64,000 bases of DNA, from NCBI RefSeq assembly GCF_009688965.1, contig NZ_AP021875.1, forward strand, positions 2,232,001-2,296,000. Direction: 5' to 3'. Source of the DNA: Desulfosarcina widdelii (GTDB lineage: Bacteria > Desulfobacterota > Desulfobacteria > Desulfobacterales > Desulfosarcinaceae). The position numbers were made by a program, and so were the translations under genes. Positions 53,317-62,638 of the stretch are shown here, one piece after another. The notes below the pieces were generated by a model. That model saw nothing but the letters and a program-made list of their open reading frames with translations, was not told the origin of the DNA and ran no database searches. Numbering within the stretch: the first letter of the stretch is position 1; each line of letters begins with the position of its first letter.

Positions 53317-55128
53317 ATGGAAACAGCATCCAAACCGACCGAGGCATCCGTCAGCATCAATGTAAGCCTGCTCAATTCACTGATGAACCTGGCAGGAGAA
53401 CTCGTACTATGCCGCAACCAGCTTTTGCAGGCCATCAACAGCGACGACAGGCGGCTTCTGGAAACCACCGGCCAGCACATCGACCTGGTCACCTCCGAAA
53501 TCCAGGAGCAGATCATGCGAACCCGCATGCAGCCTATGGGCTGCCTTTTTAACAAGCTTTCTCTCCTGGTCGGCGAACTTGCCGGCGAGGCCGGCAAACA
53601 GGTCGGGTTGTCCTTCGCCGGGGAAAAAGTCGAGATGGACAAGATCCTCATGGACGCCATGGAGGCGTCCATGATGCAGTTGATTCGAAACACGGTAAAG
53701 TATGGCATCGAGACGCCCGAAATCCGTAAAAATCGGAATAAGCCCAATCAAGCCGCCATGGAAATTTCGGCCCGGCACGAAGCCGGCCATGTCGTCATCG
53801 ATATCGTCGATGACGGAATCGGCATCGATCCGGACGCCATGGTTCGCCGGGCCGTCGACAAAGGGTTGATTGTCGAGCAACAGGGCTTCGAAGTCGCTGC
53901 CGAAGCGGAAAAGACGCATCTTCTCTTTCTGCCGGGTCTTTTCGACGAAGGAGAAGAAACCGGCGAGTTCTGCCGGTTCGCCGGCCTGGACACGGTCAAG
54001 ACCGATTTGGAAAAGGTGGGCGGTGTTGTCGATGTGAATACCCATCCGGACCGGGGCACGCAGGTACGCATCAAGCTCCCCTTAACACTCTCCATCATCC
54101 CCAGTCAGATTGTCCGATTGGGGGAAGAACGCTTTGCCGTCCCCCAGGTGAATCTGAATGAACTGCTGCGAATTCCTGCCGACCAGGTCAAACACATGAT
54201 CGAGACGGTCGGAGGAGCTGAAGTCATCCGGCTGCGGGGGGAACTTTTGCCGGTCATCGATCTGGCCGGCGCTCTGGGAATCGAACGGTCCTTTGTTCAT
54301 CCGGCGGATGGCCAGAGGTATCCCGAACGCAGGCTTTCCATTGCCGACCGAAGATCCAAAAATCATTCGATTCCCGAGTCAACCTACGAAGGAATGGAGC
54401 GGCGCGAGGAGACCGACCGCCGCCGGCACCCGGACAGCGCATTGAATATTGCAGTGGTGTCCACCGGAAAAATCAAATACGGTCTGGTTGTCGACGCCAT
54501 GAACGACTCTGAAGAGATCGTGGTCAAGTCTCTGGGCAAGCATCTCAAGGGCTGCCGCGGGTTTGCCGGGGCCACCATCATGGGCGACGGCAAGGTCGCC
54601 CTGATTCTGGATGTGGCCAGCATCGGCGAAATGGCCGCCCTGCGCACCTGCAACAAAACGGAAGCCGTTGTGGAGGACAAGACGACTCATCTTGAGAAAA
54701 ATGCCGGCTCCCAGTCCTACCTGTTCTTCTCCAACTCCCGAAAAGATCGGCTGGCCGTTCCTCTGGACACGGTGGCCCGCATTGAAAAAGTCGACGCCGA
54801 GGCCATCGAAACCGTCGGCGGCAGCCGGGTGCTCACCTACCGGGGCGGCAGCCTGCCGTTGATCGCCCTGGAAGACGCCATCTGCATCGACCCGCTGCCG
54901 GAAAAAGACCATTACCAGGTCATCTGTTTCAACGTCGACGGCAGGGAAGTGGGCCTGTTGGCCGCACCGCCGGTCGATGCCGCCGATGTGGCGGTCGAAC
55001 TGGATACACGGACCCTGAAGCAGTCCGGTGTCATGGGATCGGCCGTGCTGATGGACCAGACCACCCTGATTCTCGATATCCAGCAGGTTGTCAAAAACGC
55101 CAGACCCGAATTTTTCCACGAGGAGTAA
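53317..55128 (+). CDS. CheA-like protein lacking HPt, with degenerate ATP site and two CheW domains
   Basis: A protein of about 603 residues. It starts directly with the P3 dimerisation helices (VSLLNSLMNLAGELVLCRNQLLQ...TRMQPMG). P4 keeps the N-box Asn in QLIRNTVKYGIE and DDGIGID, but HLIRN has become QLIRN, the VDHGIE core is VKYGIE, and the GRGVGMDVV G2 box is CRFAGLDTV. No P1 phospho-His domain or P2 is present. A P5 CheW-like domain with a basic insertion and a second CheW-like domain follow. It therefore probably cannot autophosphorylate and may be an array scaffold. A start at 53317 has AAGGAC upstream. Confidence 0.85.
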   Translation: METASKPTEASVSINVSLLNSLMNLAGELVLCRNQLLQAINSDDRRLLETTGQHIDLVTSEIQEQIMRTRMQPMGCLFNKLSLLVGELAGEAGKQVGLSFAGEKVEMDKILMDAMEASMMQLIRNTVKYGIETPEIRKNRNKPNQAAMEISARHEAGHVVIDIVDDGIGIDPDAMVRRAVDKGLIVEQQGFEVAAEAEKTHLLFLPGLFDEGEETGEFCRFAGLDTVKTDLEKVGGVVDVNTHPDRGTQVRIKLPLTLSIIPSQIVRLGEERFAVPQVNLNELLRIPADQVKHMIETVGGAEVIRLRGELLPVIDLAGALGIERSFVHPADGQRYPERRLSIADRRSKNHSIPESTYEGMERREETDRRRHPDSALNIAVVSTGKIKYGLVVDAMNDSEEIVVKSLGKHLKGCRGFAGATIMGDGKVALILDVASIGEMAALRTCNKTEAVVEDKTTHLEKNAGSQSYLFFSNSRKDRLAVPLDTVARIEKVDAEAIETVGGSRVLTYRGGSLPLIALEDAICIDPLPEKDHYQVICFNVDGREVGLLAAPPVDAADVAVELDTRTLKQSGVMGSAVLMDQTTLILDIQQVVKNARPEFFHEE

Positions 55129-55132
55129 ACCG

Positions 55133-55582
55133 ATGAAACCGACCAATAGTGCAAAACACGCTGCGTTTTCTGAATACGCGACTTTCTACCTCAAGGATGC
55201 CCTGTGCGGGATCGCACTGGATGCCATCCAGGAAATCAACAAGCCCTCCGACCTGACCATAGTTCCCCAGGCGCCGGACTATGTGATGGGCATCGTCAAC
55301 CTGCGGGGAAAAATTGTCACGGTGATCGATACCGGCAAACGGTTGGGGCTGAACCCCATCGATGCCGGTGAAAAAATGCGGACCATCATCGTAAATGACG
55401 GCGACGAGTCCGTTGGCCTGATGGTCGATCAAATCGCCAATGTGATCAAGATCGAACCGGATGGCACGGAAGCGCCGCCGGCCAATATCGGCAAGGTTCC
55501 CGGCAGGTGTTTCGATGCAGTCTACAAAACGGAGGATCGCCTGGTCGGACTGTTATCGCTGGACTCGCTCGTCCAGCGATGA
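55133..55582 (+). CDS. cheW: CheW chemotaxis coupling protein
   Basis: A protein of 149 residues with a CheW fold (FYLKDALCGIALDAIQEINKPSDLTIVPQAPDYVMGIVNLRGKIVTVIDTGKRLGL; and MRTIIVNDGDESVGLMVDQIANVIKI). The conserved NLRG motif is present. GAGGAG precedes the ATG at 55133, four bases after the CheA-like stop codon. It should couple the two chemoreceptors to a kinase, but the kinase-like partner here looks inactive. Confidence 0.92.
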   Translation: MKPTNSAKHAAFSEYATFYLKDALCGIALDAIQEINKPSDLTIVPQAPDYVMGIVNLRGKIVTVIDTGKRLGLNPIDAGEKMRTIIVNDGDESVGLMVDQIANVIKIEPDGTEAPPANIGKVPGRCFDAVYKTEDRLVGLLSLDSLVQR

Positions 55583-55612
55583 TGGACCGGAAAAAAACAT
55601 AATTGCATAAAA

Positions 55613-55660
55613 GCGGCGTCCCGCAGCGATAAGAGGAGAATGATCGCGGCGGGACGCCGC
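55613..55660 (+). terminator. Long hairpin after cheW
   Basis: GCGGCGTCCCGC pairs with GCGGGACGCCGC, with AAAAAAAG a few bases later. It probably ends the chemosensory operon. Confidence 0.6.
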
Positions 55661-55778
55661 ACCTGCAAAAAAAGCACCCGAAAGCGACATCCCACTCTTT
55701 TTAGCTCCGCAGTTGACCCCTGCCGGTGAGATGCAGTATAAATAACGCGTTTCATCATCTTCCGGACCGCATCCGCCA

Positions 55779-56459
55779 ATGAGAATCAAGAACATCGCCA
55801 ACAACTATTGCTACCGACACCTGTTTCCCCGGGCCGGGTTGCTGCTGGTCAGGCTGCTCTCCCGAACCTACCGGTACGAACTGGTGGATGAACAAAACGA
55901 GCAGCAAACGCTGGATGCTTACGGCAGCGTGGTCTACGCCTCCTGGCACCAGCGATTTTTCCCGGGTATCACCCTCTTTGCCACCCGTAAACCGATTGCC
56001 ATCATGATCAGCCAGAGCCGCGACGGCGAGATGATCGCCCGGGTGGTGGACATGCTGGGGTGGCGGCCGGTGCGCGGTTCGTCCTCCAGGGGCGGTTCCC
56101 GGGCATTAAAAGAAATCCGCACCCTGACCCGCCAGGGATTTCGCATCGGCCATATCGTCGACGGGCCCCAAGGTCCCTTCGGCGTCGTCAAGCCCGGCCT
56201 GCTCGTCATCGCCCAGTTCGCCGGGGTGCCCATCGTGCCGGTCATCACCTCTGCCGAACGGCGCTGGACCTTCAATAGTTGGGATCGTTTCATGGTGCCC
56301 AAGCCGTTTTCCAAAATTGTTGTCCGTTTCGCCCCTCCCATTTTTGTCCCCCGCCGTCTGGATGCCGAGACATTCGAAGCCCTGCGTCTGGATATCGAAA
56401 AAAAGATGAAAGCGTACTACGCCCAGACCGATGACGGGTGGAGAAGGCCGAACGCCTGA
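55779..56459 (+). CDS. DUF374 lysophospholipid acyltransferase-like protein
   Basis: A 226-residue protein of the DUF374 group in the LPLAT superfamily. It has the acceptor HX4D variant in YASWHQRFFPG, MISQSRDGEMIARVVDMLGWRPVRGSSSRGG, and HIVDGPQGPFGVVKPGLLVIAQFAGVPIVPV. Members transfer acyl groups onto lipids or lipid A-type molecules. One weakly hydrophobic N-terminal helix is present. It is monocistronic, between the chemosensory hairpin and the MSHA promoter region. Confidence 0.85.
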   Translation: MRIKNIANNYCYRHLFPRAGLLLVRLLSRTYRYELVDEQNEQQTLDAYGSVVYASWHQRFFPGITLFATRKPIAIMISQSRDGEMIARVVDMLGWRPVRGSSSRGGSRALKEIRTLTRQGFRIGHIVDGPQGPFGVVKPGLLVIAQFAGVPIVPVITSAERRWTFNSWDRFMVPKPFSKIVVRFAPPIFVPRRLDAETFEALRLDIEKKMKAYYAQTDDGWRRPNA

Positions 56460-56851
56460 AAGCGATCGTATCCGTGAACACACCCATCCTCCTCCCGGAC
56501 CGGCGCTTCCATCCATAAGCAAAAGCTACCGTCAATCCCCAATGCAGCACCAACCCTTCCCCAACGTCAAAATGATGACACGGATGAATCTTCCGCACGC
56601 CTTTTCATATTAATATAATCTTAAAATAACAACGAGTTAAAATACTATTTGACCTATCGGCATGTAATTTGCTGAGAACCCTCGCTAAAGGATGTAGAGA
56701 ATAAAACCGACGGTTTTGGCTGTCAGACCTTAAACCGATGCAGGCCGCGTGCGACCCATAGAACCGGCATTTCGTATGCGCGTGGTGTTGGTCGATCCAA
56801 TCCCGGATACTGCCGTACGTAAAGTTTTCGTTAAGGGTTCCGGAGTTGCCG
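56460..56851. other. Promoter region of the MSHA operon
   Basis: A gap of 392 bases without a supported gene, AT-rich at 56605-56665. It presumably contains the MSHA promoter, but I found no convincing -35/-10 or sigma-54 element, and no GEMM motif. Confidence 0.45.
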
Positions 56852-57790
56852 ATGATTAAGCGCTTATTTGGAAAAATTTCAAGCAACGGTGGTCTTGTCG
56901 GCTTTTCCAGGTCCGAGGGGGGCCTGGCTCTGGCCCACGTGCTTCCGCAAACGGGATCGAAACCGCGTTTGACGGTTTGCGATTTTCTCACCAGCGAATC
57001 CATCGACGGCCGACTTCTTCTGAGTGATGGCTGCCGGAAACGCGGACTGGAATCCTGCCCGGCGGTCTGTGTTATGGAGATAAATTGCTATCAACTTCTT
57101 CAGGTTGCGCCTCCCGATGTGCCCGCCAACGAATTGCGGGAAGCGATCCGCTGGCAAATTGGCGATCTGATCGATTACCCCCCGGAAGAAGCGGTTGTCG
57201 ATCTATTCCACATCCCCCGCGGGAATCAGCGGCAAAGAGCCAGAACCGCCTATGTTGCGGCTGCCCATCGGGATCGGGTAGAAGAGCGGGTCGGCTGGAT
57301 GCGGGAGGCTCGCTTGAAAATCCGGGCGATCGACATTCCCGAACTTGTCCTGTCCAATCTTCTCAACCATATTCCCGATACCGGGCGCAGTGTGGGGTTT
57401 CTCTATTTTGAAGCCGACTCCGGGCTGATCATTATTTCCAGCGGCCGGGAGCTGTGTCTGGCCCGCAACCTGCCTTTTGGCACCAGCAGTCTGATGGTCG
57501 AGGCCAGCCGCCTGGAGCCGACCGTCAATGCCATTGCTCTGGAGATCCAACGCTCGTTCGATTTTTACGAAAGGACTTTCGCACAGATGCCCGTGGGTTC
57601 CCTCGTCGTTGCCCCCCAGGAATTCGACACGGATGCGCTTCTTACCGGCTTGCACACATCCCTCGGCATCGATGTCTCGATGCTCGATCTGCAGCAAATC
57701 GTCGAATACCCCGATTCGCTGCCTTCCCATGCCGGGCGCTGTCTGCTGGCTATCGGTGCCGCTTTGCGCACTGAAGAGGTCGGCACATGA
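56852..57790 (+). CDS. mshI: MshI (PilM-like) pilus biogenesis protein
   Basis: A protein of about 312 residues with the MshI/PilM actin-like fold (LVGFSRSEGGLALAHVL, LQVAPPDVPANELREAIRWQIGDLIDYPPEEAVVDLFHIP). It forms the inner cytoplasmic platform of MSHA-type pili with PilN/PilO-like proteins. ATG at 56852 was chosen, since the TTG six bases upstream offers no ribosome site. It overlaps the next gene by four bases (ATGA), as do most genes in the operon. It opens the operon. Confidence 0.82.
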   Translation: MIKRLFGKISSNGGLVGFSRSEGGLALAHVLPQTGSKPRLTVCDFLTSESIDGRLLLSDGCRKRGLESCPAVCVMEINCYQLLQVAPPDVPANELREAIRWQIGDLIDYPPEEAVVDLFHIPRGNQRQRARTAYVAAAHRDRVEERVGWMREARLKIRAIDIPELVLSNLLNHIPDTGRSVGFLYFEADSGLIIISSGRELCLARNLPFGTSSLMVEASRLEPTVNAIALEIQRSFDFYERTFAQMPVGSLVVAPQEFDTDALLTGLHTSLGIDVSMLDLQQIVEYPDSLPSHAGRCLLAIGAALRTEEVGT

Positions 57791-58392
57791 CGCAGCAAAT
57801 CAATCTATACCAGCCCGAACTGTTCGAAAAGCGCGTCCCCTTTTCCGCGACCCGAATGGTTTGGGCCCTGGCGGCGGTTCTCTTTCTGGTTGCAGCTGCC
57901 GGTGTCGTATGCCATTTGCGGTTGTCCGGTCTCACTTCCGATCTTGGCCGTCTGCAGGAGCGCCAGGATGCCGCCATCCGGCAGATTGACGATTACAAAG
58001 ACCGCTATCCTCCTCGGTCGCCCGATCCCGACCTGCTGAACAAGGTGGAAGAGATGGCCAACGTGCGGCAGGCCAAGCTGATGCTTCTGCAGTTGTTGAC
58101 CGGAAGCCAGTTGGGCAACCGCATCGGTCTTTCCGAACACCTTGTCGGTCTGGCCCGCCAGGATCTTTCCACGGTATGGCTGCGCCGAATCCACCTCAGT
58201 GCCGGCGGCGATCAGTTGCTGCTCGAAGGCAGCAGCACCCGCGCAGCGGATATTCCCCTTTACCTGCAACGGTTGACCGAACAGGAAATTTTTGCCGGTC
58301 GCGAGTTCGAACGTCTGCAACTGAACCGGGACGAAAAGGCCGGGACAATCGTCGATTTTCTATTGCAAACCACCCGTGAGGACGCGTCATGA
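57787..58392 (+). CDS. PilN-like MSHA biogenesis protein (MshI2)
   Basis: A 201-residue protein with a short cytoplasmic N-terminus (MTQQINLYQPELFEKRVPFS), which holds the INLY motif that PilN uses to bind PilM, one membrane helix (MVWALAAVLFLVAAAGVV), and a periplasmic domain. In Vibrio the equivalent is mshI2. It overlaps mshI by ATGA and mshJ by four bases, keeping stoichiometric translation. Confidence 0.8.
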   Translation: MTQQINLYQPELFEKRVPFSATRMVWALAAVLFLVAAAGVVCHLRLSGLTSDLGRLQERQDAAIRQIDDYKDRYPPRSPDPDLLNKVEEMANVRQAKLMLLQLLTGSQLGNRIGLSEHLVGLARQDLSTVWLRRIHLSAGGDQLLLEGSSTRAADIPLYLQRLTEQEIFAGREFERLQLNRDEKAGTIVDFLLQTTREDAS

Positions 58393-59066
58393 AGGCCCTT
58401 GCGGAAAAATTCCGACTGTTGGCCCACTGGCTCGATGCGCGCAGTCCGCGTGAAAGGGTCATGCTTTTCTCAGCGGTCCTGGCCGTCGGGCTATTTTGCT
58501 GCTACACCCTCTATTTCTCACCCCAAAAGATCAATCGAGCGGGGATCGAGGCGCAAATCGCCGAATTGAACGCCACGGTAGCCGCCCTGCACGGCCAGGC
58601 CGAAGCCATCAAGGCCCAGAAGCAGACAGACCCCGACCGGGAACAACGCGCCCGTCAGGCGCGGTTGCAAAACGAGTTGGAACGTCTCGACCGCCGACTG
58701 AAGGCCTTGACCATCGACCTGATATCCCCCCGGGAAATGGCAAAGGTGCTGCGCGACCTGCTGATCCGGCAGGAAGGGATGAAGCTGGTGCATCTTGAGA
58801 ATTTACCGGCTGAAGATTTGTTTCCCGCGGCTGAAGATAAGAATGAAGTCGATGGCGCAAAAGGTACCCATCTCTACCGCCATCCCGTACGCATCGTCTT
58901 TTCCGGCACCTACCTGCAAGTGCTGGAGTACTTGCGGTCGCTGGAAAAGCTTCCGCGCAAACTGTTCTGGGATGATCTGGAAATCGTCGTGGATGACCAT
59001 CCCCGGGCCGAAATATCACTTACGGTGCATACCCTCAGCCTCAGAAAGGGGTGGATCGGTGCATAG
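58389..59066 (+). CDS. mshJ: MshJ (PilO-like) inner-membrane protein
   Basis: A 225-residue protein with one N-terminal membrane helix (VMLFSAVLAVGLFCCYTLYF), a coiled coil (IEAQIAELNATVAALHGQAEAIKAQKQ) and a PilO-like ferredoxin-fold domain (PVRIVFSGTYLQVLEYLRSLEKLPRKLFWDDLEIVV). It pairs with the PilN-like protein in the alignment complex. The mshK start lies inside its last codons. Confidence 0.8.
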   Translation: MKALAEKFRLLAHWLDARSPRERVMLFSAVLAVGLFCCYTLYFSPQKINRAGIEAQIAELNATVAALHGQAEAIKAQKQTDPDREQRARQARLQNELERLDRRLKALTIDLISPREMAKVLRDLLIRQEGMKLVHLENLPAEDLFPAAEDKNEVDGAKGTHLYRHPVRIVFSGTYLQVLEYLRSLEKLPRKLFWDDLEIVVDDHPRAEISLTVHTLSLRKGWIGA

Positions 59067-59415
59067 TCGCTTGCAAAGTTGGATCGTTGCCGGCGCGATG
59101 CTGCTGGTTGTCGGCAGCCCGGTCTTTGGCGGGGAACCGTTGAGGGATCCGACCCGGCCGCCCGCGACGGGTTCGGGAAAGACCATTCAGGACGGGCAAA
59201 ACCCGTTGAAATGGAGACTGACCGCCACCATCATCGGTCCCGAACGCCGGGTAGCCGTCATTAACGACCGGGCCTTGCAGATAGGCCAAAATATTGACGG
59301 TGCCGTATTGGTGGCGGTGGAAGCCGGCAGCGCCCGTTTGGTTCACGGGGGAAGGGAAATGCAATTGAGGCTGCATGAAATGGCGGTTAAACGAACGGTG
59401 AGAAAAACACCATGA
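59059..59415 (+). CDS. mshK: MshK (PilP-like) periplasmic protein
   Basis: A protein of 118 residues starting at GTG, overlapping the mshJ end. It has a signal-like N-terminus (SWIVAGAMLLVVGSPVFGG), the DPTRPP motif typical of MshK/PilP-type N-termini, and a small beta domain (KWRLTATIIGPERRVAVINDRALQIGQNI). It probably contacts the MshL secretin. The gene ends with an ATGA overlap into mshL. Confidence 0.75.
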   Translation: MHSRLQSWIVAGAMLLVVGSPVFGGEPLRDPTRPPATGSGKTIQDGQNPLKWRLTATIIGPERRVAVINDRALQIGQNIDGAVLVAVEAGSARLVHGGREMQLRLHEMAVKRTVRKTP

Positions 59416-61133
59416 AACAAAAAAACGCGCGAAAGCAAATGACCGGAAACCCGTTTCTCTGGTTGCTGGCCGGATTGGCCGCAATGATACTGGCTGCCGG
59501 TTGCGCACCGACACCGCGAGGAGATGGCCCCCTGACCAGTTTCGAAAAGGAACTGGATGCGCTGGGACCGCCAGCCGAACCGCTTCCGGAGGAAGTGGCG
59601 GCGGCCCTTATGCCCGCAGAGCCCCGGGTGGAAGGGATTGCTGAAGGGGCAGCGGAACCCCGTTTCGACGTTGCCGTCGAGAACGTACCCGCCCGGGAGT
59701 TTTTCATGGGCCTGGTGGAAGGCACACCGTATAACATGGTGGTTCATCCGTCGGTGACCGGCACCGTTTCCCTCGATCTCAAGGCGGTCACCATTCCCGA
59801 AGTCATGGAGATCATGCGGGATGTTTATGGCTTTTACTCCCGCTGCACCCACACCGGATTCCAGGTCTTGCCGGGCGTCATGCAAACCCGGGTGTTCTAC
59901 GTCAATTATCTCAACCTCGTGCGCAAGGGATTGTCTCAAACCCGGGTCAGCTCGGGACAGGTCAGCGAAACCAGCAACAGTGAGGATTCCGATGGTTCCC
60001 GGTCGGATCGGAACAGACAAGCCTACGATACCATGGTTTCGGGAAGCCGCATCGACACCGAGTCCAAAGCCGATTTCTGGACCGAATTGAACGCTGCCCT
60101 GCGCACCATGATCGGCCAGGAAGAAGGCCGCCGAATCGTTGTCCAACCCCAGGCCGGTGTCGTGGTGATTCGCGCCTTACCGGACGAATTGCAGGAGGTC
60201 GAACGCTACCTGGCCACCATCCAGGGCAACCTCACGCGGCAGGTGATCCTGGAAGCCAAAATTCTAGAGGTGGTGCTGGGGGATGGCTACCAGGCCGGCA
60301 TCAATTGGACGGCCATGATCGACGACGTTACCGTGGCCCAATCCCGGGGCGACATCTTTGCCGACAACGGCATGGCCAATATTATCGGCAGCGACGGAGA
60401 CGCCATCTTTTCGAACCTTGCATCCGGAGCGTTCGGCGGCGTTTTCAGCGCCACCATGGATTTTACCGACTTTCAGGGGTTCATCGAACTGCTCGAAACC
60501 CAGGGCGACGTGCAGGTGTTGTCCAGTCCCCGCATTGCCACGGTGAACAACCAGAAAGCGGTGATCAAGGTCGGTTCCGACGAATTTTTCGTCACCGATG
60601 TCTCCAGCGACACCGTAACCGGTACCACCACGACCACCTCTCCAGATATCACCCTGACACCGTTTTTCTCCGGAATCGCACTGGATGTGACGCCCCAGAT
60701 CAACCCCCGTGGCCAGGTGACGCTGCACATCCATCCCACGGTCAGTGAGGTTACCGACCAGACCAAGGATATCACCGTGGCCGGGCAGACCCAGAGCCTG
60801 CCCCTGGCCTACAGCACGGTGCGGGAATCGGACAGCATCGTTTCGGCTGCCAGCGGGCAGGTGGTGGTCATCGGCGGACTGATGAAATCCCAGCAGCAGA
60901 AGCGCGACGCCGGCGTACCGCTTTTAGGCCGCCTGCCGGCAATCGGCAGCCTTTTCCGCCAGACCCAGAGCATCGCCCGCAAAAGCGAATTGGTCATTCT
61001 TCTTCGCCCGCTGGTGGTTGAATCCGGCAGTTGGGAACGGGCACTGAGTGATTCCCGGCAGCGGTTCAGGCAACTGGGCGCCGATTTGGACACCGAGTGG
61101 CGTGGGGGTAAATTCGCCCGGCCCGCACGTTGA
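59412..61133 (+). CDS. mshL: MshL, MSHA pilus secretin
   Basis: A 573-residue outer-membrane secretin. A lipobox (LAAGC, Cys at about residue 34) gives a lipoprotein. N0/STN-type domain (FDVAVENVPAREFFMGLVEGTPYNMVVHPSVTGTVSLDL), an N1 domain (VIRALPDELQEVERYLATIQGNLTRQVILEAKILEV), and a secretin barrel with VQVLSSPRIATVNNQKAVIKVG and VVIGGLMKSQQQKRDAGVPLLGRLPAIGSLFR. It is the outer-membrane channel of the pilus. It couples to its neighbours by ATGA overlaps. Confidence 0.92.
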   Translation: MKQKNARKQMTGNPFLWLLAGLAAMILAAGCAPTPRGDGPLTSFEKELDALGPPAEPLPEEVAAALMPAEPRVEGIAEGAAEPRFDVAVENVPAREFFMGLVEGTPYNMVVHPSVTGTVSLDLKAVTIPEVMEIMRDVYGFYSRCTHTGFQVLPGVMQTRVFYVNYLNLVRKGLSQTRVSSGQVSETSNSEDSDGSRSDRNRQAYDTMVSGSRIDTESKADFWTELNAALRTMIGQEEGRRIVVQPQAGVVVIRALPDELQEVERYLATIQGNLTRQVILEAKILEVVLGDGYQAGINWTAMIDDVTVAQSRGDIFADNGMANIIGSDGDAIFSNLASGAFGGVFSATMDFTDFQGFIELLETQGDVQVLSSPRIATVNNQKAVIKVGSDEFFVTDVSSDTVTGTTTTTSPDITLTPFFSGIALDVTPQINPRGQVTLHIHPTVSEVTDQTKDITVAGQTQSLPLAYSTVRESDSIVSAASGQVVVIGGLMKSQQQKRDAGVPLLGRLPAIGSLFRQTQSIARKSELVILLRPLVVESGSWERALSDSRQRFRQLGADLDTEWRGGKFARPAR

Positions 61134-62638
61134 AGACCAGCTCGACGCAGGAATTTGTGGATCAGTTGAACATGTCGAGAAATAAAGACAAAAATCGAAT
61201 CGATCGGATGCCAAACGACCCGGATGGTGGCTGTCCTACAGCGACGTCTTCCCCGGCAGCCGGCTGCAGCGGGCGCTGCGGCCTTGTCTGCCTGACCCTG
61301 GTTTTGGTGCTGGCTGCCGGCACCGGCGTTGCCCGGTGGAACGGGGACTCTCTTTGGTCGGCGGCGGGGCACATGATCAGCCGTACCGTGGCGATCACCG
61401 CTCCTGCCGTTTCCGTGGCCGACGCCGCGGTTCGGCAAGACCCTTTATCGATGCCTGTCCAGCCCCTTGCCGTTCAAGATCGAAGTCCCGAAAGCATAAA
61501 CGAACCGCCAATATCGACGGCGGAAAAATGTCTCCCGAAGCTGGAAGAGCTCTATCTTGTCCAGGTTGGCGACCAACTGCGGGTGGCGGCGGCGTTTTCC
61601 CGGATGCCGGGATACCGGCTGTTTCGACAGGACCGGGGCAAGCGCCTGGTCCTCGAACTGCCGGAAGGGACAACGGTCCCTTCGCTGCCCGATGGTGCAA
61701 CGCCGCCGATGTTGAGAAAATTGACCCGCGAAACCCTCGGCGGGCGGGTGCAACTGGTGTTTTCCTTTGACCGGGTCTGCCGCTGCGAGGAACAGGAACT
61801 CAGGAACAATCCCGACGGAGAAGGCCGGGCACTGCTTTTCGCGGTTCGGCCCGAACCGGTGGCCGGCGGTCCGACTGCCGCACCCGTGAATCCCTCGCCG
61901 GCCGAGACGCCCGGCCCCGCTCCCGTCGTCCTTTCGGACACCGGGCAGGCGACTGTTTCGGCATCCGCCCCCCCTGTCAAAACATTCGTCCGCCAGGCGG
62001 TTCGAACCACGGATCGCCAACGTGCCGGAGATCTTTACCGGGAAGCGATGGCCGCCTTTCAAAGGGGACGGCCCGGCAAAGCGGAACAGGCGTTGCGGGC
62101 GGCCCTGAACATGGATCCGGGGCACGTGGGTGCGCGGGACGCATTGCTGCACCTGCTCAGCCGCCTGAATCGCCGGCAGCAGATCAAGGCCCTGTTGGCC
62201 CAAGGGGTGCGCCAAGCGCCCGATCATCTGCCCTACCGTGTCCGTTTTGTCCGCATGCTGATCGACGACGGCGAACTGTCCCGGGCACGGACGGAACTGT
62301 CGCGCGATCCCCTGCCCCCCGCTGCAGAGTCACCGGAACTGCACGCCTTGTCGGCAACGGTGAATCTGCGCCAGGGTCAATATCAGGATGCGGCAGAAAT
62401 CTATCGGACCTTGTTGAAAGTTCAACCGGACAAGGCCGTCTGGTGGATGGGCCTCGGCATCGCACTTGAAAGGAACGACGCCTTTGACCGGGCCCGACAA
62501 GCCTATGACCAGGCGCTGCGCCATGACGGATTGTCCGACAACCTGGAAAATTTTATCCGCCGGCGCCTGGCGGCGTCGGGCAGCGGTCAGGCCGGGCAGC
62601 CGTTGGCCGGTCGGAATCCTGACGAGGATCGATCATGA
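61130..62638 (+). CDS. mshN: MshN-like TPR protein
   Basis: A 502-residue protein. A basic cytosolic N-terminus is followed by one membrane helix (GLVCLTLVLVLAAGTGVA), a Pro/Ala-rich linker, an AMIN-like beta domain (ELYLVQVGDQLRVAAAFSRMPGYRLFRQDRGKRLVLELPEG) and TPR repeats (LYREAMAAFQRGRPGKAEQALRAALNMDPGHVGARDALLHLL, and later). Its place between mshL and mshE matches MshN. The AMIN-like insertion is not typical of all MshN. A TTG start overlaps the mshL stop; ATG 61172 is the alternative. The final TGA overlaps the mshE ATG. Confidence 0.75.
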   Translation: MKTSSTQEFVDQLNMSRNKDKNRIDRMPNDPDGGCPTATSSPAAGCSGRCGLVCLTLVLVLAAGTGVARWNGDSLWSAAGHMISRTVAITAPAVSVADAAVRQDPLSMPVQPLAVQDRSPESINEPPISTAEKCLPKLEELYLVQVGDQLRVAAAFSRMPGYRLFRQDRGKRLVLELPEGTTVPSLPDGATPPMLRKLTRETLGGRVQLVFSFDRVCRCEEQELRNNPDGEGRALLFAVRPEPVAGGPTAAPVNPSPAETPGPAPVVLSDTGQATVSASAPPVKTFVRQAVRTTDRQRAGDLYREAMAAFQRGRPGKAEQALRAALNMDPGHVGARDALLHLLSRLNRRQQIKALLAQGVRQAPDHLPYRVRFVRMLIDDGELSRARTELSRDPLPPAAESPELHALSATVNLRQGQYQDAAEIYRTLLKVQPDKAVWWMGLGIALERNDAFDRARQAYDQALRHDGLSDNLENFIRRRLAASGSGQAGQPLAGRNPDEDRS

